Shown piece after piece: positions 1 through 6,210 of a stretch of 12,086 nucleotides of DNA (position 1 is its first letter; every line of letters begins with the position of its first letter). The notes beneath the pieces are model-generated. The model was not told the DNA's origin, searched no databases, and saw only the letters and a list, made by a program, of their open reading frames with translations. The translations under genes and the position numbers were made by a program. Source of the stretch: Syntrophomonas sp. (GTDB lineage Bacteria > Bacillota > Syntrophomonadia > Syntrophomonadales > Syntrophomonadaceae); NCBI GenBank assembly GCA_028693695.1, contig JAQUUV010000042.1, positions 1-12,086 on the forward strand. The letters are read 5' to 3'.

Positions 1-104
1 GGTATTTGGCCGGCAGCAAATAATTCAACTGCCTTTAACTCAAAAGCTCTGATAGTAACCATCTTCTTGTACATGTCTAGTAATTGTTCTTTTTTGAGAT
101 CCAT
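1..104 (-). CDS. Thiamine-diphosphate dehydrogenase E1 component, alpha subunit (N-terminus only; second paralog)
   Basis: Only the first 34 codons are inside the window; the gene runs off the left edge. The start is ATG at 104-102, with an AAAGGAGGGA ribosome site at 111-120. The peptide begins MDLKKEQLLDMYKKM and continues to an ELFAAGQIP motif. By eye it matches the N-terminus of the complete E1-alpha at 7198-8166 at about 21 of 35 positions, including the RAFE and LFAAG-IP elements typical of acetoin/pyruvate dehydrogenase E1-alpha. It is therefore a paralog rather than a copy. It follows the Lin0512-family gene on the same strand after a 161-bp gap that contains an AT-rich inverted repeat. 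E1-beta, E2 and E3 genes may lie beyond the edge; this is inference. The substrate (acetoin, pyruvate or a branched-chain 2-oxoacid) cannot be decided from this fragment. Confidence 0.85.
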   Translation of the reverse strand, partial: MDLKKEQLLDMYKKMVTIRAFELKAVELFAAGQI

Positions 105-135
105 TCAAGTTCCCTCCTTTTATTATTCGGTAGCT

Positions 136-157
136 TACTTAATTAACTAATTAAGTA
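136..157. promoter_or_regulatory. AT-rich perfect inverted repeat upstream of the edge E1-alpha gene
   Basis: Two perfect 10-bp arms, TACTTAATTA (136-145) and TAATTAAGTA (148-157), are separated by AC. The repeat lies about 15 bp upstream of the E1-alpha ribosome site. On the minus strand a weak sigma-70-like pair ends at its edge: TTAACA at 184-179, a 16-bp spacer, then TATTCT at 162-157. The dyad would then sit around the transcription start, where a repressor operator would act. The stem is too AT-rich, and lacks a following T-run, to be a convincing terminator. The operator role is inferred. Confidence 0.4.
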
Positions 158-265
158 GAATATGAGAAAAACTAAGAGTGTTAAGTTAAGGGTATATTTA
201 TTGCCCCCCTTCGCCGCCTAGTATCTATACGGATATTGGCATTAGTAATGTAGCAATACTGACGA

Positions 266-628
266 TTAATCAGTATTTACGTAAACTGTAAGTGCTGCTA
301 CGGCGACAACTATAGTATCTCCTTCGCCAAGTTGCGGCAAATCCAATCCACGTACTGCCAATCCCCCCTGAACTGTCTCTAGTTGAGTAGAGCCAAAAGG
401 AACCGCCTTTAATACTTCCTCATGATCCAATTTTTCTGGATAAGGACAGGCTACCTTGACATGAATATGCATTTGATTGGGATCTTTAAGATTCACGATA
501 TCAAACAAACCACATAGACAGCTATGAGATACCGCATCTTTTATTGCCTTCTGAGCAGCTTTGGTTACATTTCCCCCATGCATGTCAATTCCGGTACCAA
601 TTTCAATGATATAACGTTGGAGCGCCAC
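266..628 (-). CDS. Lin0512-family conserved protein of unknown function
   Basis: This 120-residue protein carries the family hallmark GxGxDxHG near its N-terminus (GTGIDMHG at about residues 11-18), followed by an alanine/lysine-rich helix and a short beta-rich C-terminal half. No signal peptide or membrane segment is visible. I chose the GTG at 628-626 because an AAGGAGG ribosome site sits eight bases upstream; the ATG at 652 would place that site inside the coding region. The family is known only as a small conserved protein without an established reaction. The gene has its own sigma-54-type promoter (715-730) and is followed on the same strand by an E1-alpha gene. It is therefore probably co-expressed with a thiamine-diphosphate dehydrogenase, which suggests an accessory role in that pathway (inference). 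Confidence 0.85.
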   Translation of the reverse strand: MALQRYIIEIGTGIDMHGGNVTKAAQKAIKDAVSHSCLCGLFDIVNLKDPNQMHIHVKVACPYPEKLDHEEVLKAVPFGSTQLETVQGGLAVRGLDLPQLGEGDTIVVAVAALTVYVNTD

Positions 629-714
629 AATTTCACCCTCCTTCCTGAGCATAGGTTTCGCAAAACATCTGATGTATATTCAAAAACAGTTGCAGATCTT
701 TGATAAGTTATAAG

Positions 715-730
715 AGCAATTATTATGCCA
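715..730 (-). promoter_or_regulatory. Sigma-54 (-24/-12) promoter of the Lin0512 gene
   Basis: Read on the minus strand, the site is TGGCATAATAATTGCT. The GG and GC dinucleotides are separated by exactly 10 bases, as in the sigma-54 consensus TGGCAC-N5-TTGCW. It lies about 87 bp upstream of the GTG start of the Lin0512-family gene, which leaves a leader of roughly 75 nt. Confidence 0.7.
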
Positions 731-959
731 ACTTTCTCAAATGGAATGATTTTTTTGCAAATCTTGCCCTATCCACTACGGTATGAAATACATAGGTAGT
801 GCGTATTGAGCAGAGCAATAGGCGTAAGAAGTAATTAGTAGCGATTAAGGAGTCAGATCAGAAGGTTAAATAATTTGTAGTCAAATGTGGAACTTTATAT
901 TTTAATTGCTTTATATATGAGTGAAGGAGAATTTACTTCCCCTTTAAATGCCAAAAAAC

Positions 960-975
960 TGTTACATGAGTAACA
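960..975. promoter_or_regulatory. Candidate enhancer site (TGTTAC dyad) between divergent sigma-54 promoters
   Basis: The site TGTTACATGAGTAACA has perfect 6-bp arms around a 4-bp centre. It lies about 157 bp upstream of the plus-strand promoter at 1132 and about 230 bp upstream of the minus-strand promoter at 730, distances typical of enhancer-binding activators. The same half-sites recur at 8596-8613, between the other divergent promoter pair. Binding by the 4199-6097 activator is inferred. Confidence 0.55.
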
Positions 976-1131
976 AACATGTCACAGCTCTATTTGTCAT
1001 TATGTTACACCAAGATTACACCCGGGAACTTCATCGAAAATGAATTAAAAATAAATCAAGAGTTGTCCATACTAATGAGGCCGCCTTGCTTGTACCAGTG
1101 TTGACTAACTATGCTTCTTATGTTCAAACAT

Positions 1132-1147
1132 TGGCACTAACCTTGCA
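1132..1147 (+). promoter_or_regulatory. Sigma-54 (-24/-12) promoter of the DUF1097 gene
   Basis: The site TGGCACTAACCTTGCA matches the sigma-54 consensus at every conserved position, with GG and GC separated by 10 bases. Transcription should begin near 1158, giving a leader of about 125 nt before the gene at 1282. It is the strongest of the five such sites in the window. Confidence 0.8.
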
Positions 1148-1281
1148 ATATATAATTGTAGACTCACTTTTTTCATACAATGGGCAGAATAGTTTATAAA
1201 GGAGGAAGTGCCTATAGAAGAGGATACCGTTTAATGAGGATACAATTCCCACGCTAAATCAAAATTTGAAGGAGGATTACT

Positions 1282-1737
1282 ATGCAACTTTTACCAGTAT
1301 CTTTATCAATTGGAATTCTGGCAGGAATATGGACTTTCGTATCTATAACTTTTGGAATACTCACTTGGCCAACCTTTGTAGGTTGGGCAATATTCTTCTT
1401 CCTGGGAGGCAATAAAGAGGCTCTGGTCAAGGCATTTCCCCCAGTGCTGGTGGGAATCGCCCTTACTTATCTAACTTTAGCTGCGAATACCAGTCTGAAG
1501 GGTGATACCCTTGTTTTATCTATATTAGTGGTTATCCTGGCATTCATCTTGACTTTTATGATGAATGTTCCGTGGTTGGCAGCTGCACCTGCAGGGTTTT
1601 GTATGACTGCAGTATACTTCGGTGTGGGAGATCCCATCAAAGCGGCCGTTCCGCTCATAGTCGGTTTGCTCCTTGGCTATATATCGGTTTGGATTCCTGA
1701 ACTATTCTCTAAATCCAGCCCGAGTGACGCCAAATAG
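1282..1737 (+). CDS. DUF1097-family integral membrane protein
   Basis: This 151-residue protein is almost entirely hydrophobic. About five or six membrane spans are visible, roughly at residues 5-28, 30-45, 50-68, 75-95, 98-115 and 122-142, with a short charged tail (KSSPSDAK). Glycine- and proline-rich segments such as TWPTFVGWAIFF and NVPWLAAAPAGF resemble DUF1097 proteins (E. coli YcdZ type), whose function is not established. The ATG at 1282 has an ideal AAGGAGG site seven bases upstream. The gene stands alone under a sigma-54 promoter (1132-1147) in a region of butanediol/acetoin genes. A role in transport or membrane handling of these metabolites is possible but is only a guess from position. 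Family assignment is by recognition, not by alignment. Confidence 0.8.
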   Translation: MQLLPVSLSIGILAGIWTFVSITFGILTWPTFVGWAIFFFLGGNKEALVKAFPPVLVGIALTYLTLAANTSLKGDTLVLSILVVILAFILTFMMNVPWLAAAPAGFCMTAVYFGVGDPIKAAVPLIVGLLLGYISVWIPELFSKSSPSDAK

Positions 1738-1834
1738 AAATTCAGTAGGAAATTCAGAGAACCTATCATAAATTTTAGTTAATTATTTTTAAAGACAGAC
1801 CGAGCAAAACAGTTCACTCAAGAGTACTACTGAT

Positions 1835-1850
1835 GTACCGCTAGCGGTAC
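1835..1850. repeat. Perfect 16-bp palindrome
   Basis: GTACCGCTAGCGGTAC is fully self-complementary. It lies about 100 bp beyond the DUF1097 stop codon and immediately before the larger nested palindrome. No function can be assigned; it could be a protein-binding dyad or part of the adjacent repeat element. Confidence 0.45.
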
Positions 1851-1873
1851 GATTAATGTTGCAAGAGCAAGGC

Positions 1874-1974
1874 ATTAATGAAAGGCCGTGATTGAGGTGA
1901 TTAAGGTATGGGGACACACCCCTTCAGGGAATGTCCCCGTATAAGGTACGTCGATTGAACGGCCTTTCGTTAAT
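1874..1974. repeat. Nested palindromic element (REP-like or small non-coding insertion)
   Basis: The outer 16-bp arms ATTAATGAAAGGCCGT (1874-1889) and ACGGCCTTTCGTTAAT (1959-1974) pair with one mismatch. Inside, GGGGACA (1910-1916) pairs with TGTCCCC (1932-1938), and CCCT/AGGG form a tip. The inner GGGGACA...TGTCCCC resembles the conserved ends of REP-type elements associated with Y1 (IS200-like) transposases in Clostridia; that comparison is from memory. No transposase gene is present here. The whole can fold as one long stem. Confidence 0.5.
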
Positions 1975-2010
1975 AACGCAGCTATTGGGCTTTTTTGACG
2001 GTCTGAGACG

Positions 2011-2062
2011 GAATCCAGTTACGCTAAGTCTGTTAGGTGTAACTGGATTCTCGTTTTTCTTT
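2011..2062 (+). terminator. Rho-independent terminator-like hairpin
   Basis: Perfect 12-bp arms GAATCCAGTTAC (2011-2022) and GTAACTGGATTC (2039-2050) enclose a 16-nt loop and are followed by TCGTTTTTCTTT. The T-rich tail gives plus-strand polarity. It may end transcripts from the DUF1097 gene, although it lies about 270 bp after that stop codon, and may insulate the butanediol dehydrogenase promoter downstream. Confidence 0.7.
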
Positions 2063-2277
2063 CATAGTTAAGCCCCACTCCATCCTATAGCAGATTTTTG
2101 CCTAATAGAGGGGTGGGCCAATTCAAAATGCAACTATGCCTTTCCTCCCATCTTTCTTTCCATCAAGCTCTTTTCCTCATTAATCTTATTTAATTTCTCT
2201 ATTTTGTATTGTGTCCTGAAAATATTTAATTAATCTTCCTAATTTTTTATCATTTATATATGATAAGTTCATCGTTC

Positions 2278-2351
2278 TGTAGCATCTTTGTTGTTCCCCG
2301 CTACACAAGAACTACAACTATGCAACACTAACTGTAGTACTTTGTAGTGTT
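2278..2351. promoter_or_regulatory. Cluster of TGTAG/CTACA inverted repeats upstream of the butanediol dehydrogenase promoter
   Basis: TGTAGC (2278-2283) faces GCTACA (2300-2305), ACTACA (2311-2316) faces TGTAGT (2333-2338), and AACACTA (2324-2330) faces TAGTGTT (2345-2351). Five copies of TGTAG or its complement fall within about 75 bp. The cluster ends some 117 bp upstream of the sigma-54 promoter at 2468, a suitable place for activator binding. The half-sites differ from the TGTTAC dyads elsewhere, so a different protein or a degenerate site is possible. Confidence 0.4.
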
Positions 2352-2467
2352 CAATCATATCGCTATCAAGCACCATTCTTCACAATTTTCATACTATAAA
2401 AATCTATGGTCTGCTATTGCCTGTTATTGCTAAATTTACAGTGGATATTTTAATTTCATCCTGCACC

Positions 2468-2483
2468 TGGCATAATATTTGCG
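2468..2483 (+). promoter_or_regulatory. Sigma-54 (-24/-12) promoter of the butanediol dehydrogenase gene
   Basis: TGGCATAATATTTGCG keeps GG and GC at the sigma-54 spacing; only the last base departs from TTGCW. Transcription would start near 2494, leaving an unusually long leader of about 240 nt before the ATG at 2737. Confidence 0.7.
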
Positions 2484-2736
2484 ATTAATAAGGGCAAGTA
2501 CGGACGAGGAGGTTAAGGCTAACTTATCTGTAACTAAAATTATAATAATTTAAGAGAAAGGGGTTCTAGACATAATTCTGATTTAACCACTTTTTGTTGT
2601 CTTGGGGTGGAGGTCGCAGAAATGTAATAAACCAACCAATTTGCCACTTATTGCTTTAAATAATAGTAATAACAAAAGTATTCTTCGGCAAGGCCGATAA
2701 AATAAACCCTAAATATTGAAAGGAGTTGTTTTATTA

Positions 2737-3795
2737 ATGAAAGCTGCAGTGTGGTATGCGCAAAGAGATGTAAGAGTTGTTGAGGTTCCAGAACCCCCTA
2801 AGCCCCCCAAAGGTTGGGTAAAAATTAAGGTTGAATGGTGTGGAATATGTGGATCAGATCTGCACGAATATATTGCAGGGCCTATCTTTATTCCTGTAGG
2901 AACACCCCATCCATTAACTGGTGGAACTGCACCTTTAACACTCGGTCATGAATTTTCCGGAAGAATCGTTGAAGTTGGCGAAGGAGTCACCAATTGGAAA
3001 ACTGGTGACAAAGTAGCCCCCGATGCTTGCCAGGTTTGCTGGGAATGTTACTCCTGTAAGAGAATGGACTATCCATGCTGTGAGAAACTGGCATTTACCG
3101 GCCTGCATACTGACGGAGCATTTGCTGAATATGTAAACGTTCCTGCTTATACCCTTTATAAGGTTCCTGATGACATGCCGTTTGAGATAGCTGCTGTTGT
3201 AGAACCTCTAGCGGTTGGAATGCATGCTGTTCGCCGGGCCCCGGTCATGGCTGGCGATAATGTTGTTATTTTCGGTGGCGGTACTATCGGATTATCGGCT
3301 CTACAAAGTGCTAAAGCTGCGGGTGCTGCAAAGGTAATAGTTGTTGAGATGGCTAAAGCCCGTAAAGATTATGCTAAGAAACTTGGAGCCTATGCTGTTC
3401 TCGATCCTACCCAGAACGACGTAGCTGCTGAAGTACACAAACTGACTGATGGTCTGGGTGCTGATGTAGCAATAGAGTGTGTCGGCAGCGACAAGACCGT
3501 TCCCGTGGCTCTTGCAAGCGTTCGCCCCCGCGGTATTGTTGTAACCGCAGGTGTATTCGAAAAGGATACTCCGATCCAATTCAATAATGTAACTTTCCCG
3601 GAAAAGGAAATTAAAGGTTCACTGGGTTATAACGGAGAATTTGCAACCGTTATATCAATGCTAGGCGATGGCAGACTTGATGCCAAAACCATGATTACCG
3701 GTAAAATTAAACTTGATGACATTATCGGCAAAGGTTTCGAGGAATTAGTCAATAATAAAGATAAAAATATCAAGATTATTGTATCACCTAAATAA
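2737..3795 (+). CDS. bdhA: Zinc-dependent 2,3-butanediol dehydrogenase / acetoin reductase
   Basis: This 352-residue cytosolic medium-chain dehydrogenase interconverts 2,3-butanediol and acetoin with NAD(H). The N-terminus aligns closely, from memory, with Bacillus BdhA (CGICGSDLHEY, GPIFIP, GHEFSG). Catalytic zinc ligands appear as Cys38, His71 and Glu156 (VEP). The Rossmann motif GGGTIG lies at about 180-185, followed by Glu204 at the end of a beta strand, favouring NAD over NADP. A structural zinc site is present (Cys101, 104, 107 and 115, spacing C-x2-C-x2-C-x7-C). As I recall, Bacillus BdhA lacks it, so this resembles the clostridial branch. ATG 2737 is chosen because AAAGGAG precedes it; an in-frame TTG at 2716 would leave no such site. 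The gene is monocistronic, with a sigma-54 promoter at 2468 and a terminator at 3922. Related sorbitol or threonine dehydrogenases are less likely. Confidence 0.9.
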   Translation: MKAAVWYAQRDVRVVEVPEPPKPPKGWVKIKVEWCGICGSDLHEYIAGPIFIPVGTPHPLTGGTAPLTLGHEFSGRIVEVGEGVTNWKTGDKVAPDACQVCWECYSCKRMDYPCCEKLAFTGLHTDGAFAEYVNVPAYTLYKVPDDMPFEIAAVVEPLAVGMHAVRRAPVMAGDNVVIFGGGTIGLSALQSAKAAGAAKVIVVEMAKARKDYAKKLGAYAVLDPTQNDVAAEVHKLTDGLGADVAIECVGSDKTVPVALASVRPRGIVVTAGVFEKDTPIQFNNVTFPEKEIKGSLGYNGEFATVISMLGDGRLDAKTMITGKIKLDDIIGKGFEELVNNKDKNIKIIVSPK

Positions 3796-3921
3796 GGTAC
3801 TACCTGTTATAGCCAATCCATAATGTTCATAAATAAACGGTGTTTGTTGTCCAGAAACTGACGGTATAGCTGGCCAAGAAGCACCGTCCTAATAGGAGGA
3901 CCTGTGTAGGGACTATTTTAG

Positions 3922-3961
3922 CCCTCTGCTTATTACAAGCAGAGGGTATTTTTGGTTTTTT
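3922..3961 (+). terminator. Rho-independent terminator of the butanediol dehydrogenase gene
   Basis: Perfect 10-bp arms CCCTCTGCTT and AAGCAGAGGG enclose the 5-nt loop ATTAC and are followed by TATTTTTGGTTTTTT. It lies about 125 bp after the stop codon and separates the dehydrogenase from the activator gene. Confidence 0.85.
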
Positions 3962-4107
3962 AGGGTTTCAAACCGAGATGTGGATAGCTCTATTGCTAAA
4001 GTAAGATCCGGTTTAAAGATTCACAAATATTGATATTATTAGGGATTGTGATAGACTAAAGTTGATATTTGGTTCTGGTTCCTGAACTGGAGTTGTACAG
4101 TAGCACA

Positions 4108-4122
4108 TGACTTAATTAGTCA
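4108..4122. promoter_or_regulatory. Near-palindrome upstream of the activator gene
   Basis: TGACTTAATTAGTCA has perfect TGACT/AGTCA arms around TAATT. It lies about 80 bp before the chosen GTG start of the activator. It shares the 9-mer ACTTAATTA with the inverted repeat at 136-157. It could be an operator, for example for autoregulation; nothing beyond the symmetry supports this. Confidence 0.3.
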
Positions 4123-4198
4123 AAGGGTTATTGAATCAATAGGATAGAATTCTTGACGGTTTTTGTATAAATGGACATTCTATATGGAAGGTGAACGT

Positions 4199-6097
4199 GT
4201 GGATATAAAAGACCTTGTTGACCCCAGCTTTTTACAGGATTTTCAGGATAATTTTGCTTTGTGTGTAGGGGTATCCAGTTTAACTGAGGATGTTAAAGGT
4301 AATGCCTTAACCCAATCCAGCTACTTTACCGAATGTTGCACGAATATTATTCGGACCTCAGAAATAGGGCTCCAAAGATGCCGACTGTGTGATATGCGGG
4401 GTGGTGAAGAGGCAGCTCGGACCGGAAAGCCTGCGGTTTACAAATGCCATGCTGGTTTAACTGATTTTGCAGCTCCTATTATGCTGGAAGGAATACAAAT
4501 CGGGGCCATATTCGGTGGACAAATTCTGACTGAACCTCCAAATGAGCAACGGTTTCGTAAAATCGCCAGGGAGATTGGTGTTGACTCGGACAAATTTATG
4601 GCAGCAATAAAAAAAGTCCCGATTGTACCGGAGGAAAGTATTCAAGCTGCCGCCAGGGTTCTTTTTTCAGTAGCTAATACTTTCTCCAAAATGGCTTACC
4701 AGACATTAATGCTGCAGGAACGGAATCGGGAATTAGTTCTGGCTAATTGCCGTATGAATAATATCTTTAAAACTATGTCAGACGGGGTACTGATTATTGA
4801 TGAGGACGGCATTGTCAAAAAGGTTAATAAGATTACGGAACATATTTTTGGCAAACCTGCTTCGGAACTAGTATTAAATTCTATTCAGGAACTGGTTGGG
4901 GCTAAGGCGCCCTGTTCTGAAAAGATTCTGCAGCGCCATGAGGTCTACAATGATATTGAAATTATCATCGATACCAATGCCGGACGTATCCATTGTCTTT
5001 CTTCAGGTTCACCCATCATGGATAATGAGGGAATCGCTTCCGGTGGAGTCATAACACTTCGTCCAATGGAAAAAGTTCAAAAGTTGATAAACCGCTTTAG
5101 TGGTGCCCAGGCTGCTTTTGGATTTGATGACATTATTGGCCAGAGCCCGGCATTTTTGAAGACTATTAAGGTAGCTTCTATGGCTGCCGCCAGTATGACT
5201 AACGTTCTCTTGGAAGGGGAGAGTGGTACCGGAAAAGAGGTCTTCGCCCAGGCGATTCACAATAACAGTGTAAGATGCAAAGGGCCTTTTGTGGCTATAA
5301 ATTGTGGAGCTATACCCCGAGAACTGGTTGGAAGTGAATTATTTGGATACACAGATGGAGCCTTTACTGGTGCCAAACGGGGCGGGAGACCCGGAAAATT
5401 CGAACTTGCCTCCGGTGGAACACTTTTTCTGGACGAGATAGGAGATATGCCACTCGATCAGCAGGTAGCTTTACTTAGAGTTTTACAGGAACGTAAAATA
5501 ACCCGTATTGGCGATGACAAGGTAATGCCTGTCGATGTCAGAATTATTTGTGCTAGCAACAAGGATCTGGCCGACGAAGTGAAAAAGGGCAATTTCCGCC
5601 AGGATCTGTATTACCGTTTAAATGTGGTATCTATTAAAATTCCATCGTTGCGGCAACGGCAGGAGGATATTCTTTTGCTTTTTGATTATATGCTTGATCA
5701 TATCGGGCATGAATGGGATAGCAAAGTTAAGTATATCGACCCTGAGGTAATGTGGTTGCTTAAAGATTACAGTTGGCCCGGTAATGTAAGGGAATTACAG
5801 AATGTGGTTGAAAGAATAATTAGTATTGCAGACGGAGATGTAGTTAGATTGGAACATTTACCCGAGTCTATTCTTAATAATACGGATAAGATAGATGAAG
5901 TTCCACCACTGTCTCATTTAATAGATATGGAAGATATTAGAGAGAACAGGAAACACCTTTTCGCAGAGAAGGAGTACCAGAGAATTACTTCTCTGCTTAC
6001 CCAATTCGGGGGAAATGTCAGCCAGGTTGCAAGGGAAATGGGGGTTGCCCGAAGTACCCTGTATAGAAAAATGCAACGTTTTAATACCCCTAATTAA
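4199..6097 (+). CDS. Sigma-54-dependent enhancer-binding activator with PocR-type sensor, PAS, AAA+ and Fis HTH domains
   Basis: This 632-residue cytosolic activator drives sigma-54 RNA polymerase. Domains, numbered from the GTG start: a PocR-type ligand-sensing domain (about 5-170; RCRLCDMRGG, KCHAGLTDFAAPI, IGAIFGGQ), a PAS fold (about 188-290), an AAA+ module (about 308-540) and a C-terminal Fis-type helix-turn-helix (about 603-628). All sigma-54-contact and ATPase elements are intact: Walker A GESGTGKE (340-347), GAFTGA (387-392) and Walker B GGTLFLDE (406-413). I chose GTG 4199 because GGAAGGTGA lies just upstream and the protein then begins like other PocR-domain proteins; TTG 4163 and ATG 4184 lack such a site. 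It is the only activator in the window and lies among five sigma-54-type promoters, so it is the likely regulator of butanediol/acetoin use, a role comparable to AcoR. The ligand is unknown. Confidence 0.9.
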   Translation: MDIKDLVDPSFLQDFQDNFALCVGVSSLTEDVKGNALTQSSYFTECCTNIIRTSEIGLQRCRLCDMRGGEEAARTGKPAVYKCHAGLTDFAAPIMLEGIQIGAIFGGQILTEPPNEQRFRKIAREIGVDSDKFMAAIKKVPIVPEESIQAAARVLFSVANTFSKMAYQTLMLQERNRELVLANCRMNNIFKTMSDGVLIIDEDGIVKKVNKITEHIFGKPASELVLNSIQELVGAKAPCSEKILQRHEVYNDIEIIIDTNAGRIHCLSSGSPIMDNEGIASGGVITLRPMEKVQKLINRFSGAQAAFGFDDIIGQSPAFLKTIKVASMAAASMTNVLLEGESGTGKEVFAQAIHNNSVRCKGPFVAINCGAIPRELVGSELFGYTDGAFTGAKRGGRPGKFELASGGTLFLDEIGDMPLDQQVALLRVLQERKITRIGDDKVMPVDVRIICASNKDLADEVKKGNFRQDLYYRLNVVSIKIPSLRQRQEDILLLFDYMLDHIGHEWDSKVKYIDPEVMWLLKDYSWPGNVRELQNVVERIISIADGDVVRLEHLPESILNNTDKIDEVPPLSHLIDMEDIRENRKHLFAEKEYQRITSLLTQFGGNVSQVAREMGVARSTLYRKMQRFNTPN

Positions 6098-6132
6098 AGC
6101 ACAGGATAAGTCCTTTACCCTCTCAGCAGAAA

Positions 6133-6185
6133 AAGTATGGGTGAGAAGTTGAAATAGCAACAACCCACCCACACTTATTTTTTCA
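6133..6185. terminator. Bidirectional terminator between convergent genes
   Basis: AAGTATGGGT (6133-6142) pairs with ACCCACACTT (6167-6176) with one mismatch (a G-U pair on the minus-strand transcript), and GTTG/CAAC pair inside the loop. The stem is followed by TTATTTTTT on the plus strand and by TTTTTC on the minus strand. It can therefore end both the activator transcript and the E1-alpha/E1-beta transcript. Confidence 0.7.
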
Positions 6186-6210
6186 CAAATCGTTAATTTT
6201 TAATTTCAAT

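Larger units (their letters stand above)
629..1281. other. Divergent control region between the Lin0512 and DUF1097 genes
   Basis: No credible coding sequence is seen in these 650 bp. They hold two oppositely directed -24/-12 promoters (715-730 minus, 1132-1147 plus), a TGTTAC/GTAACA dyad between them (960-975), an extra TGTTAC half-site at 1003-1008, and a CACTAC/GTAGTG inverted repeat near 774-800. The DUF1097 leader is about 125 nt and ends in the AAGGAGG ribosome site before 1282. Confidence 0.6.
1738..2736. other. About 1 kb gene-free region between the DUF1097 and butanediol dehydrogenase genes
   Basis: No credible coding sequence is seen on either strand. In order it holds a 16-bp palindrome (1835-1850), a nested palindrome (1874-1974), a terminator hairpin (2011-2062), an AT-rich tract, a cluster of TGTAG/CTACA repeats (2278-2351), a sigma-54 promoter (2468-2483), and a leader of about 240 nt. 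No known riboswitch was recognised in the leader. Confidence 0.6.
3796..4198. other. Gene-free region between the butanediol dehydrogenase and activator genes
   Basis: It contains a GACGGT/ACCGTC inverted repeat (3860-3888) that runs into TCCTAATAGGA (3888-3898), the terminator hairpin at 3922, and an AT-rich stretch that must hold the activator promoter. No clear -24/-12 site precedes the activator. The best sigma-70-like pair I see is weak (TTGATA at 4030, TAGACT at 4052, 16-bp spacer). Confidence 0.4.

Noticed and set aside
755..770. Second sigma-54-like site on the minus strand (GGGCAAGATTTGCA)
   Set aside because: GG and GC are only 9 bases apart at best and the -24 element is poor; the correctly spaced site at 715-730 explains the same gene.
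1202..1240. Short reading frame after AAAGGAGG in the DUF1097 leader
   Set aside because: The only start (GTG) is two bases from the ribosome site and the frame has eight codons; not credible as a gene.
2504..2513. ACGAGGAGGT, a ribosome-site-like sequence in the butanediol dehydrogenase leader, also seen at 8223-8232 (minus) in the E1-alpha leader
   Set aside because: No start codon or reading frame follows at a usable distance, and the two copies lie at different distances from their promoters.
2609..2626. GGAGG followed by ATG-TAA in the leader, a possible start-stop element
   Set aside because: A single short coincidence in an AT-rich leader; nothing else supports translation there.
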